Positions 56,217 to 64,000 of a DNA stretch of 64,000 bases are shown one piece after another (position 1 is the stretch's first letter; the number at the start of each line of letters is the position of its first letter). The stretch lies in NCBI GenBank assembly GCA_017471505.1, contig JAFUTC010000006.1, positions 62,001 to 126,000 of the forward strand, given 5' to 3'. The DNA comes from Alloprevotella sp. (lineage in GTDB: Bacteria > Bacteroidota > Bacteroidia > Bacteroidales > Bacteroidaceae). Position numbers and translations under genes: made by a program. The notes under the pieces were generated by a model. It had not been told where the DNA came from. It searched no databases and saw only the letters and a list, made by a program, of their open reading frames with translations.

Positions 56217-57281
56217 ATGAAACAATCGCATCAAAGCCTCCTTTCCGCCAGCCTGTGGCGCGTGCTCGCACTCGCCGTGGTCTTTGTGGTCGGCATAAGC
56301 GCACAGGCCCAGCGTGCCGCTGCCTACGCCGTAGCCTTCTACAATCTGGAAAACTTGTTTGATACGGTCGACGACCCCAACAATCCGGGCGACGACGACT
56401 TCCTTCCCACCGGTCCCTACCAATGGACCGAGGACAAATACGAGCAGAAACTCGACAACCTGGCCCGTGTCATTTCGCAACTGGCCCGCGAGATCTGCCC
56501 CGCCGGCCCTGCCATCATCGGAGTCAGCGAGGTTGAGAACCGAAAGGTGCTTGACGACCTCGTGCAGCGCCCTGCCATCGCCAACATGGGCCTCAAAGTG
56601 GTCCACTACGACAGTCCCGACCGTCGAGGCATCGACGTGGCATTGCTCTACAATCCTCGCCTCTTCAAGCTCGACTATTCGTTCCCTCACCCCACGCTCT
56701 TTCCCGGCAGAGACTATTTCAAGACGCGCGACATACTCGAAGTTTCCGGCACGCTGGCCGGAGAACCCTTCACGGTGCTCGTGAACCACTGGCCTTCGCG
56801 CTATGGCGGCGGAGCAAGCAATCCGTTGCGTGAGAACTCGGCCCGCGTAGTGCGCGAAATCTGCGACAGCCTGCGCAACGTGGACCCTACCCGCAAGATT
56901 GTCATCATGGGCGACCTCAACGACGACCCCACAGACTCGAGCGTCAGCAAGGTGCTCGGTGCCAAGCGCAAGCAGAAGGACACCGACGCCATGGGCTTCT
57001 TCAACGCCACGTGGCCCCTCTACGACAAGGGCATAGGCACACTCTGGTATCAGGACGTGCTTTGCCTCTACGACCAGCAGATTGTCAGCGGAAGCCTGCT
57101 GTCCAAGCACACCGCCGGACTGCGCTTCTGGAAGGCCGAAGTATTCAATCCTCCCTATCTGCTCCAGAAAGAGGGCAAGCGCAAGGGCTATCCGCTCCGC
57201 AGCTTCGACGGAACACGCTGGATGAACGGATATGCCGACCACCTGCCTACCATCACCTATTTCATCAAGGAAATAAAATAG
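56217..57281 (+). CDS. Exported endonuclease/exonuclease/phosphatase (EEP) family protein
   Basis: The 354-residue protein is counted from ATG 56217, giving signal ending VVGISAQAQ. EEP (PF03372/PF19580) active-site motifs are all present: FYNLENLFDTVDD near residue 40, the metal-binding Glu in GVSEVEN, NHWPSR, GDLNDDPTDSS near residue 245 and the final His in YADHLPTI. Members cleave phosphodiesters in nucleic acids or act on phospholipids or inositol phosphates. Next to a NUC nuclease and a TonB receptor, a nucleic-acid substrate is most likely. It ends the locus; an intrinsic terminator follows. Confidence 0.88.
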   Translation: MKQSHQSLLSASLWRVLALAVVFVVGISAQAQRAAAYAVAFYNLENLFDTVDDPNNPGDDDFLPTGPYQWTEDKYEQKLDNLARVISQLAREICPAGPAIIGVSEVENRKVLDDLVQRPAIANMGLKVVHYDSPDRRGIDVALLYNPRLFKLDYSFPHPTLFPGRDYFKTRDILEVSGTLAGEPFTVLVNHWPSRYGGGASNPLRENSARVVREICDSLRNVDPTRKIVIMGDLNDDPTDSSVSKVLGAKRKQKDTDAMGFFNATWPLYDKGIGTLWYQDVLCLYDQQIVSGSLLSKHTAGLRFWKAEVFNPPYLLQKEGKRKGYPLRSFDGTRWMNGYADHLPTITYFIKEIK

Positions 57282-57325
57282 GCCAACCACTATGAAGCCG
57301 GTCCACACAGTGGCCGTGCCGACAA

Positions 57326-57371
57326 AAACCCCATTGCCCGGTGCCAAGATGCATCTGCGGCAGTGGGGTTT
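57326..57371 (+). terminator. Terminator of the EEP gene
   Basis: AAACCCCATTGCC (57326-57338) pairs with GGCAGTGGGGTTT (57359-57371) with one G-U pair. A lone array-like half-site (TTATGCAATT) follows directly. Confidence 0.75.
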
Positions 57372-57477
57372 CCTTATGCAATTGGGTTGAAGCAGCCAGA
57401 CTTTTGGCAACTTTACTTATCAATTTGACATAAAAATCCACAAATTTCTGCCAAAATCACATTTTTACCTGAAAAAA

Positions 57478-57509
57478 CTTGCCGTCGTTCTTGCATGCTG
57501 TTACCTTTG
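57478..57509 (+). promoter_or_regulatory. Promoter of a small RNA candidate
   Basis: CTTG at 57478-57481, a 20-base spacer and TACCTTTG at 57502-57509 match the Bacteroidetes promoter, but no protein gene follows on this strand. Confidence 0.65.
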
Positions 57510-57513
57510 CAAT

Positions 57514-57578
57514 GTGTTTTTCATAGTATTAGATTTAAGGTTAACAAGGTTGGGATACAGTGGTATCCCATTTTTTTT
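57514..57578 (+). ncRNA. Candidate small RNA of about 65 nt
   Basis: A promoter (57478-57509) is followed after about 40 bases by an intrinsic terminator: TGGGATAC (57551-57558), loop AGTG, GTATCCCA (57563-57570), eight T (57571-57578). The transcript has no coding potential beyond a 4-codon frame (ATGTGTTTTTCATAG). The next gene downstream is on the opposite strand, so this is a free-standing unit. It lies in the 547-base gap 57282-57828, which also holds the EEP terminator, array H and a hairpin at 57775-57813. I cannot assign it to a named RNA family. Confidence 0.6.
57551..57578 (+). terminator. Intrinsic terminator of the small RNA candidate
   Basis: An 8-bp stem with tetraloop is followed by eight consecutive T. 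Confidence 0.88.
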
Positions 57579-57619
57579 GCCCTGAACCGAACTGCCGCCC
57601 CACACGGCTCGCACCCGCG

Positions 57620-57724
57620 CCTGCTGCATAATGGCCCACGAAAATTGCATAATGGAATTTGAAAATTGCATTATGCGGCAGCCCGATTGCATAATACAAT
57701 TTCGCGATTGCATAATTGCATTTT
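57620..57724. repeat. Array H: five 21-bp phased near-palindromes plus one decayed
   Basis: Clear centres are at 57630, 57651, 57672, 57693 and 57714. A decayed unit in register is centred at 57735 (CATAAGC). The second unit, AAAATTGCAT, A, ATGGAATTTG, is close to the overall consensus. This is the only array between convergent protein genes, but it lies just downstream of the small RNA terminator. Confidence 0.9.
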
Positions 57725-57774
57725 TCCGCTCCATAAGCCCGCCGAGCGTCCCGAGCGTCCGGCAGCCCCATACG

Positions 57775-57813
57775 ACAAGGGCGCCACTCCCTATGCGGGT
57801 GCGGCGCCCTTGT
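57775..57813 (-). terminator. Hairpin downstream of the threonine dehydrogenase gene
   Basis: ACAAGGGCGCC pairs perfectly with GGCGCCCTTGT over a 17-base loop, 15 bases after the minus-strand stop. A T run is lacking, so its terminator role is uncertain. Confidence 0.5.
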
Positions 57814-57828
57814 GCGATATGCGTGTGC

Positions 57829-58785
57829 TTAGGCGTGCAGTTTCTTTTCGAGTTTCTCGAGCATGTCGCGCGTCATGCCATCGAGGTCGTAGCGCGGAGC
57901 CCAATCCCACTCCTGGCGGGCACAGGTGTCGTCGAGCCTATCTGGCCAACTGTTGGCGATGGCCTGCTTGAGCGGGTCGACTTCATAGGTCATCTCGAAG
58001 TCCGGACGATACTTGCGGATGGCTTCGTATATGTCGTTGGGCTCGAAACTCATGGCAGCGATGTTGAAGCCGTTGCGGTGAATCAGCCGGTCGGGGTTGG
58101 CCTCCATCAGTTCGATGGCGGCGCGCAGTCCGTCGGGCATATACATCATGTCCATATAGGTGCCTTTGCCAATGGGGCACACAAAGCGCTCGCCGCGTAT
58201 GGCGCTGTAGTAGATGTCAACGGCATAGTCCGTCGTCCCGCCGCCCGGCAGCGTCACGTTGGAGATAAGTCCCGGGAAACGTACGGAACGCGTGTCGACG
58301 CCGTACTTGTGGAAGTAGTAGTCCGACAGCAGTTCGGTGGTCACCTTGCTCACGCCGTAAATCGTACGCGGGCGCTGCACGGTGTCCTGCGGAGTGAGTT
58401 GCCGGGGTGTTTCCGGACCGAACGAGCCTATGCTGCTGGGCGTGAACACGGCACATCCGTGCGTGCGGGCCACTTCAAGCACGTTCAGAAGTCCGTCGAT
58501 GCCAATCTTCCAAGCCAGCAACGGCTTGCTTTCTGCCACCACGCTGAGCAGCGCGGCAAGGTTGTAGATGGCGTCGATATGGTATTTCTCGCACACCTGC
58601 AGTATAGCCTGTCCGTTGGTCACGTCGCAAATCTCCGAAGGTCCGCTCTCCAGCAGTTCGCCCTTGGGTTCCGCACCGGGAATATAGCCGGCCACCACAT
58701 GCTCACCGCCGTATTCGCCGCGGAGTACCATGGTCAGTTCCGAGCCGATTTGGCCCGTCGAACCGATGATAAGTATATTTTTCAT
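57829..58785 (-). CDS. tdh: L-threonine 3-dehydrogenase (epimerase-like)
   Basis: The 318-residue protein is of the short-chain/UDP-galactose-epimerase-like type. It has NAD-binding GSTGQIGSEL at residues ~8-17, the AALLSVVAESKP segment, the catalytic YGVSK (Tyr/Lys pair) near residue 143 and PIGKGTYMDMMYMPDGLRAAIELM. These features fit the L-threonine dehydrogenase subgroup of NAD-dependent epimerases. It oxidises threonine to 2-amino-3-ketobutyrate. kbl, which cleaves that product, is divergent from it, so the pair forms the threonine-to-glycine pathway. Confidence 0.9.
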   Translation of the reverse strand: MKNILIIGSTGQIGSELTMVLRGEYGGEHVVAGYIPGAEPKGELLESGPSEICDVTNGQAILQVCEKYHIDAIYNLAALLSVVAESKPLLAWKIGIDGLLNVLEVARTHGCAVFTPSSIGSFGPETPRQLTPQDTVQRPRTIYGVSKVTTELLSDYYFHKYGVDTRSVRFPGLISNVTLPGGGTTDYAVDIYYSAIRGERFVCPIGKGTYMDMMYMPDGLRAAIELMEANPDRLIHRNGFNIAAMSFEPNDIYEAIRKYRPDFEMTYEVDPLKQAIANSWPDRLDDTCARQEWDWAPRYDLDGMTRDMLEKLEKKLHA

Positions 58786-58881
58786 CGAAAAGGTTTTGTT
58801 GATTGATATCTATGTCCGTCGGCCCCATCAGAACCTTTGACATACAAAAGAAATGCGTTTTTTTTAAAACAAAAAGCACAA

Positions 58882-58913
58882 TTTCTTTTTTCCATCAATT
58901 TTCTCTACTTTCG
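58882..58913 (+). promoter_or_regulatory. Candidate promoter of kbl
   Basis: TTTC at 58882-58885, a 20-base spacer and TACTTTCG at 58906-58913 resemble the consensus with one mismatch in each element. Confidence 0.5.
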
Positions 58914-58958
58914 GGGTTATACGACAATATTCTACGACCTTTTAATCTGTTAACGACT

Positions 58959-60146
58959 ATGTACGGTAAATTTCAAGACCACCTGCAGGCGCAACTCCAA
59001 CAAATCCGCGATGCCGGACTCTATAAGGAAGAGCGCTACATCGAAAGCCCCCAGGCCGCAGCCATAGAGGTTGCCGGCAAAGAGGTGCTCAATTTCTGTG
59101 CCAACAACTATCTGGGCCTCTCCAACGAACCTCGTCTCATCCAGGCCGCCAAAGACGCTATGGACAAACGTGGCTACGGCATGTCGAGCGTAAGGTTCAT
59201 TTGCGGCACGCAAGACATCCACAAGCAACTGGAAGCAGCCATCTCTGACTATTTCCATACGGAAGACACCATTCTCTATGCGGCCTGCTTCGATGCCAAC
59301 GGCGGCCTGTTCGGCAGCCTGCTGACGCAGGAGGACGCCATTATCAGCGACGCGCTCAACCACGCCTCCATCATCGACGGCGTAAGACTGTGCAAGGCTG
59401 TCAGGTATCGCTACGCCAACGCCGATATGGCTGACCTCGAACGCTGCCTGCAAGAAGCCCAGGCCCAGCGCTTCCGCATCATCTGCACGGATGGCGTGTT
59501 CTCGATGGACGGCAATGTGGCCCCGATGGATAAGATTTGCGAACTGGCCGATAAGTACGACGCGCTGGTGATGGTCGACGAGAGCCACTCCGCCGGTGTG
59601 GTCGGTCCGACGGGCCATGGCGTGAGCGAACTCTACGGCACCTACGACCGCGTCGATATCTATACGGGCACGCTCGGCAAGGCTTTCGGCGGCGCCGTCG
59701 GAGGCTTCACCACGGGCCGTAAGGAAATTATCGACATGCTGCGTCAGAACAGCCGTCCCTACCTTTTCTCCAACTCGATACCCCCTGCCATCGTCGGCGC
59801 CGGTATGGAAACCTTCCGCATGCTCAAGGAAAGCAACGCACTACACGACCGCCTGGTGGAGAACGTCAACTATTTCCGCGACAAGATGCTTGCCGCCGGC
59901 TTCGACATCAAGCCCACGCAGAGCGCCATCTGTGCAGTGATGCTCTACGACAGTGTCCTGTCGCAGCGCTACGCCGCCGAACTGCAGAAGGAAGGCATCT
60001 ACGTGACCGGATTCTACTACCCCGTGGTGCCGAAAGGCGAGGCCCGCATCCGCGTCCAAATCAGCGCGGGCCACAAGCGTGAGCACCTCGACCGCTGCAT
60101 AGAGGCGTTCATCAAGGTGGGTAAGCAACTGGGCGTGCTCAAGTAG
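58959..60146 (+). CDS. kbl: Glycine C-acetyltransferase (2-amino-3-ketobutyrate CoA ligase)
   Basis: The 395-residue PLP enzyme is counted from ATG 58959 (MYGKFQDHLQAQLQQ); upstream codons are not part of the family. Features: NFCANNYLGLSNEPRL near residue 45, SDALNHASIIDGVRL, MVDESHSAGVVGPTGHG near residue 205 and the PLP lysine in TGTLGKAFGGAVGG near residue 242. It converts 2-amino-3-ketobutyrate and CoA to glycine and acetyl-CoA, completing threonine breakdown with tdh. A strong terminator follows. Confidence 0.95.
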   Translation: MYGKFQDHLQAQLQQIRDAGLYKEERYIESPQAAAIEVAGKEVLNFCANNYLGLSNEPRLIQAAKDAMDKRGYGMSSVRFICGTQDIHKQLEAAISDYFHTEDTILYAACFDANGGLFGSLLTQEDAIISDALNHASIIDGVRLCKAVRYRYANADMADLERCLQEAQAQRFRIICTDGVFSMDGNVAPMDKICELADKYDALVMVDESHSAGVVGPTGHGVSELYGTYDRVDIYTGTLGKAFGGAVGGFTTGRKEIIDMLRQNSRPYLFSNSIPPAIVGAGMETFRMLKESNALHDRLVENVNYFRDKMLAAGFDIKPTQSAICAVMLYDSVLSQRYAAELQKEGIYVTGFYYPVVPKGEARIRVQISAGHKREHLDRCIEAFIKVGKQLGVLK

Positions 60147-60173
60147 GTTGCCGACCGACACGCATATAATAAG

Positions 60174-60207
60174 AAAGGAGAAGCCTGGACATCGGGCTTC
60201 TCCTTTT
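60174..60207. terminator. Terminator between convergent kbl and miaB
   Basis: AAAGGAGAAGCC (60174-60185) pairs with GGCTTCTCCTTT (60195-60206); the flanking A and T runs allow action on both strands. Confidence 0.85.
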
Positions 60208-60227
60208 ATCGTATCGCCGGCCTGGGC

Positions 60228-61574
<1,347 letters not shown>

Positions 61575-61583
61575 AATCGGGTG

Positions 61584-61591
61584 CAAAGTTA
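61584..61591 (-). promoter_or_regulatory. -7 element of miaB
   Basis: The minus strand reads TAACTTTG, an exact consensus match, ending 9 bases before the ATG. Confidence 0.55.
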
Positions 61592-61646
61592 GGAAAATGC
61601 AGTCGCCTCTCATTGCCGACCTGCCGAAAAATCGAACAGCACGCCT

Positions 61647-61699
61647 AAAAAAGAACATAGAGACTTCGCAGTGTTCCATTCTGCAAAGCCCCCATGTTC
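61647..61699 (-). terminator. Terminator hairpin of the minus-strand small RNA
   Basis: The outer GAACAT/ATGTTC helix is perfect, the inner 13 pairs include G-U wobbles, and a T6 tract follows on the minus strand. Confidence 0.8.
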
Positions 61700-61745
61700 G
61701 CGTGTTTCATACAACAAGGTTAGGTCTTTGTTTTGTAACTTGTAC
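61647..61745 (-). ncRNA. Candidate minus-strand small RNA of about 95 nt
   Basis: A minus-strand promoter (61750-61781) is followed by a terminator hairpin: 19 consecutive pairs between 61681-61699 and 61653-61671 with a 9-base loop, then six T (61652-61647). Several pairs are G-U only when read on the minus strand (they would be A-C mismatches on the plus strand), which shows which strand is transcribed. A 21-codon frame (MKHANMGALQ...) overlaps the hairpin and is probably incidental. The gene-free stretch 61575-62038 (464 bases) holds the miaB promoter, this unit, array I and the hppA terminator. Confidence 0.65.
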
Positions 61746-61749
61746 TTTG

Positions 61750-61781
61750 CAAATATAGACTACCGAGTTTTACACACCAAA
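61750..61781 (-). promoter_or_regulatory. Promoter of the minus-strand small RNA
   Basis: On the minus strand TTTG (61781-61778), a 20-base spacer and TATATTTG (61757-61750) match both promoter elements exactly. Array I starts 36 bases upstream of the -33 element. Confidence 0.75.
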
Positions 61782-61816
61782 CATTTTTGTAAAAAAATGC
61801 ACAATTTTGCCAACTT

Positions 61817-61942
61817 CATATTGCATTATGGGATTTTTCGATTCCATTATGCAATTTCTGAATTGTATAATGCAATTTTGAGATTGTATAATGCAATTTT
61901 GAGATTGTATAATACAATTTTACGATTGCATTATGGGATTTT
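61817..61942. repeat. Array I: six 21-bp phased near-palindromes plus one decayed
   Basis: Clear centres are at 61827, 61848, 61869, 61890, 61911 and 61932, all 21 bp apart; a decayed unit in register is centred at 61953 (CACTATG). Units 3-5 have almost identical halves (..GATTGTAT, A, ATGCAATTTT), the most homogeneous run seen. It is the longest of the nine arrays and lies between the hppA terminator and the small RNA promoter. Confidence 0.9.
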
Positions 61943-61972
61943 TGCGCCACACTATGACGCAGACATAAACAA

Positions 61973-62004
61973 CGGAGGACACGGCCCGCAGGCCATGTCC
62001 TCCG
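61973..62004 (-). terminator. Terminator of hppA
   Basis: CGGAGGACACGGCC (61973-61986) pairs with GGCCATGTCCTCCG (61991-62004) with one mismatch and a 4-base loop. A T-rich stretch follows on the minus strand. Confidence 0.7.
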
Positions 62005-62038
62005 AATTGGTTGGACGGTCCGTCAGTCGGACTTCCTA

Positions 62039-64000
62039 TTATCCGAGCAGCGAATAAGTGGCAATCAGTCCGGCCATCACTACGCTGACCATCGACATGA
62101 GCTTAATCAGGATGTTAAGGCTCGGGCCGCTGGTGTCCTTGAACGGGTCGCCTACGGTGTCGCCTACGATGGTGGCCTTATGAGCAAAGCTTCCCTTGCC
62201 TCCGAAGTTGCCTTCTTCGACGTTCTTCTTCGCGTTGTCCCAGGCACCGCCTGCGTTGGCCATGAACACGGCCAGCGTGAAGCCGGCGCAAAGGCCGCCG
62301 AGCAACAGGCCGAGCACACCTGCCACGCCGAGTATCAGACCAGTGGCTATCGGTATGATGATGGCGAGCACGGAGGGCACAATCATCTCGCGCTGTGCGG
62401 CACGGGTCGAAATCTCTACGCAACGACGATAGTCGGGCGTGGCCTTGCCTTCGAGAATACCGGCAATGCGCTTAAACTGGTCGCGAACCTCTGCCACCAT
62501 ATCCTGGGCGGCGCGTCCCACGGCTTCCATCGTCAGGCCGCAGAAGAGGAATGCAGCCATTGCACCGATGAATGCGCCGGCAAGTACGCGCGGGTTCATC
62601 AGATTAACCTGATAGTGGTCCATAAATTCGGGAATCGAGAGGTTAGCAAGTTCAGGCTTGGCAATCTTAACCTCCTCGATGTAGGAAGCAAGCAGGGCCA
62701 GGGCGGTAAGTGCGGCCGAGCCGATGGCAAATCCCTTGCCCGTGGCGGCCGTCGTATTGCCCAGCGCGTCGAGTGCGTCGGTGCGGTGGCGAACCTCCTC
62801 GCCAAGCTCCGACATCTCGGCGTTTCCGCCGGCGTTGTCGGCAATCGGGCCGTAGGCGTCCGTGGCAAGCGTGATGCCAAGCGTGGAAAGCATGCCGACA
62901 GCGGCGATGCCGATTCCGTAGAGGCCCTTAGAGATGGCGGCGGGCTGCATGTCGAGCTCAAAGCCGTTGGCGCAGAGGTAGCTCAGTATGATGGCCACGC
63001 AGATGGTAATGACGGGAATGCACGTGCTTATCATACCAGTGCCGATACCCTTGATGATGACGGTGGCCGAACCAGTAAGGCCAGCCTCGGATATGGCTTT
63101 CGTCGGTTTGTAGCTGTGCGACGTGTAGTATTCCGTAGCCTGTCCGATGATTACACCGGCCACCAGACCACTGATAACGCTGAACGAAAGACCAAGCCAG
63201 TTGTCCAGGCCGAGCGCATAGAGAATGCCGAACGTAGATACTGCAATGAGCGCAGCGCTGACATTCGTGCCGAGCGCCAGGCTACCCAGCAAATTGCGCA
63301 TGGTGGCACCTTCCTTCGTGCGCACCAGGAATATGCCGATGAGCGACAGGAATATGCCGACGGCGGCTATGGCCATCGGAGCAATGACGGCGCGCATCTG
63401 CATGTCGCCTGCGGTGGCGAAAGCAGTTGCACCGAGGGCTGCGGTGGAAAGTATGGAGCCGCAGTAGCTTTCATAAAGGTCGGCACCCATGCCAGCCACG
63501 TCGCCCACGTTGTCGCCCACATTGTCGGCGATAGTAGCGGGATTGCGGGGGTCATCTTCGGGAATGTCCTGCTCAACCTTACCCACGATGTCTGCACCTA
63601 CGTCGGCCGCCTTCGTATAGATACCGCCGCCGACACGTGCAAATAGGGCCTGGGTCGATGCGCCCATTCCGAACGTCAGCATCGTAGTGGTGATCACGAT
63701 GAGTGCATTGGACTCGTCGGCATAGAAATAGTTAAGCACCAGGAACCATACGGCAATGTCGAGCAAGCCCAGGCCTACAACCGTCAGACCCATTACGGCG
63801 CCGCTGCGGAAGGCAATTTTCAGACCGCCGTCCAGACTTTTGCGTGCAGCGTTTGCTGTACGACCGCTGGCGTAGGTGGCTGTTTTCATGCCGAAGAAAC
63901 CTGCCAGTCCGCTAAAGAAACCTCCCGTCAGGAAGGCAAAGGGTACCCACTTGTTTTGAACTTCCAATACGTATGCCATAAAGGCAAATACGATGGCCAG
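62039..64000 (-). CDS. hppA: Membrane-bound ion-pumping pyrophosphatase (5' end outside window)
   Basis: About 653 residues are visible; the frame continues through base 64000, so ATG 63979 is internal and the N-terminal helix or helices are missing. The pyrophosphate-binding motifs are intact: DVGADIVGKVEQDIPEDDPRNPATIADNVGDNVGD and, near the C-terminus, EGNFGGKGSFAHKATIVGDTVGDPFKDTSGPS. The GNTTAATGKG motif has Ala where K+-independent enzymes have Lys, so this should be the K+-dependent type. It pumps Na+ and/or H+ using PPi; the ion cannot be fixed with certainty, though Bacteroides relatives pump Na+ and H+. A terminator follows at 61973-62004. Confidence 0.95.
   Translation of the reverse strand: MAIVFAFMAYVLEVQNKWVPFAFLTGGFFSGLAGFFGMKTATYASGRTANAARKSLDGGLKIAFRSGAVMGLTVVGLGLLDIAVWFLVLNYFYADESNALIVITTTMLTFGMGASTQALFARVGGGIYTKAADVGADIVGKVEQDIPEDDPRNPATIADNVGDNVGDVAGMGADLYESYCGSILSTAALGATAFATAGDMQMRAVIAPMAIAAVGIFLSLIGIFLVRTKEGATMRNLLGSLALGTNVSAALIAVSTFGILYALGLDNWLGLSFSVISGLVAGVIIGQATEYYTSHSYKPTKAISEAGLTGSATVIIKGIGTGMISTCIPVITICVAIILSYLCANGFELDMQPAAISKGLYGIGIAAVGMLSTLGITLATDAYGPIADNAGGNAEMSELGEEVRHRTDALDALGNTTAATGKGFAIGSAALTALALLASYIEEVKIAKPELANLSIPEFMDHYQVNLMNPRVLAGAFIGAMAAFLFCGLTMEAVGRAAQDMVAEVRDQFKRIAGILEGKATPDYRRCVEISTRAAQREMIVPSVLAIIIPIATGLILGVAGVLGLLLGGLCAGFTLAVFMANAGGAWDNAKKNVEEGNFGGKGSFAHKATIVGDTVGDPFKDTSGPSLNILIKLMSMVSVVMAGLIATYSLLG

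Noticed and set aside
57372..57386. Tenth array after the EEP terminator
   Set aside because: Only one half-site (TTATGCAATT) is present, it is not in register with array H, and no neighbouring units exist.
61655..61720. Small 21-codon gene MKHANMGALQ... on the minus strand
   Set aside because: Its second half is the terminator hairpin of the small RNA, so a coding role is unlikely without ribosome data.

Overview
This window is a 64 kb piece of a high-GC Bacteroidales-type chromosome. The markers are PorX, MnmG, DUF2851, DUF3316 and fimbrillin-like lipoproteins, two TonB receptors, a membrane pyrophosphatase, and promoters of the TAnnTTTG type with no visible Shine-Dalgarno use. Genus cannot be fixed from the sequence alone. 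I see no tRNA, rRNA, insertion sequence, prophage or CRISPR array. Both ends cut a gene: an AAA/DUF234 ATPase on the left and hppA on the right.

Layout: 1-3.8 kb holds the ATPase, a DedA protein, a DUF3316 protein and an S41 lipoprotein. 3.8-8.8 kb is minus-strand marC, cvfB, a lolD-like ATPase and priA. 8.9-17.6 kb holds a GH20 hexosaminidase, frr, rsgA, porX (minus), ndk, a DUF2851 protein, a thioesterase and dprA. 17.9-31.9 kb is a long plus-strand housekeeping run: mnmG, parS, apt, uvrC, dtd, a MazG-like protein, deoC, ychF, lgt, a PfkB kinase, a C-terminal processing peptidase and pnp. 32-35.2 kb has a TonB receptor next to a surface beta-propeller lipoprotein, an arrangement like BtuB/BtuG. 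35.3-39.9 kb is an MFS-GH130-GH92 operon for mannoside/N-glycan breakdown. 40-48.2 kb has polA, a polyprenyl synthase, dsbD, a sugar-phosphate transferase and hisS. 48.5-57.3 kb is a plus-strand surface locus: fimbrillin-nuclease fusion, fimbrillin-like lipoprotein, TonB receptor, DUF5689 lipoprotein and secreted EEP nuclease. 57.8-64 kb has the threonine-to-glycine pair tdh/kbl, miaB and hppA.

The most unusual signal is between the genes. Nine intergenic regions carry an array of 21-bp near-palindromic units. The half-site is about GAAATTSCAT, then a central W, then the mirrored half-site. I count 45 clear units, and every centre-to-centre distance within an array is exactly 21 bp (two helical turns), even where units differ or flip. 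Seven arrays have five clear units, one has four plus a degenerate one, and one has six. They lie between the end of one transcription unit and the promoter of the next. A single unit also abuts a consensus parS site at 19862-19877. The regular phasing looks like a set of protein-binding arrays rather than satellite DNA; I know of no named family that matches.

Two further items stand out. Two short RNA genes, each with promoter and intrinsic terminator, lie beside the last two arrays. The 48.5-57.3 kb locus combines two exported nucleases, a TonB receptor and surface lipoproteins, which suggests a scavenging system for extracellular nucleic acid.
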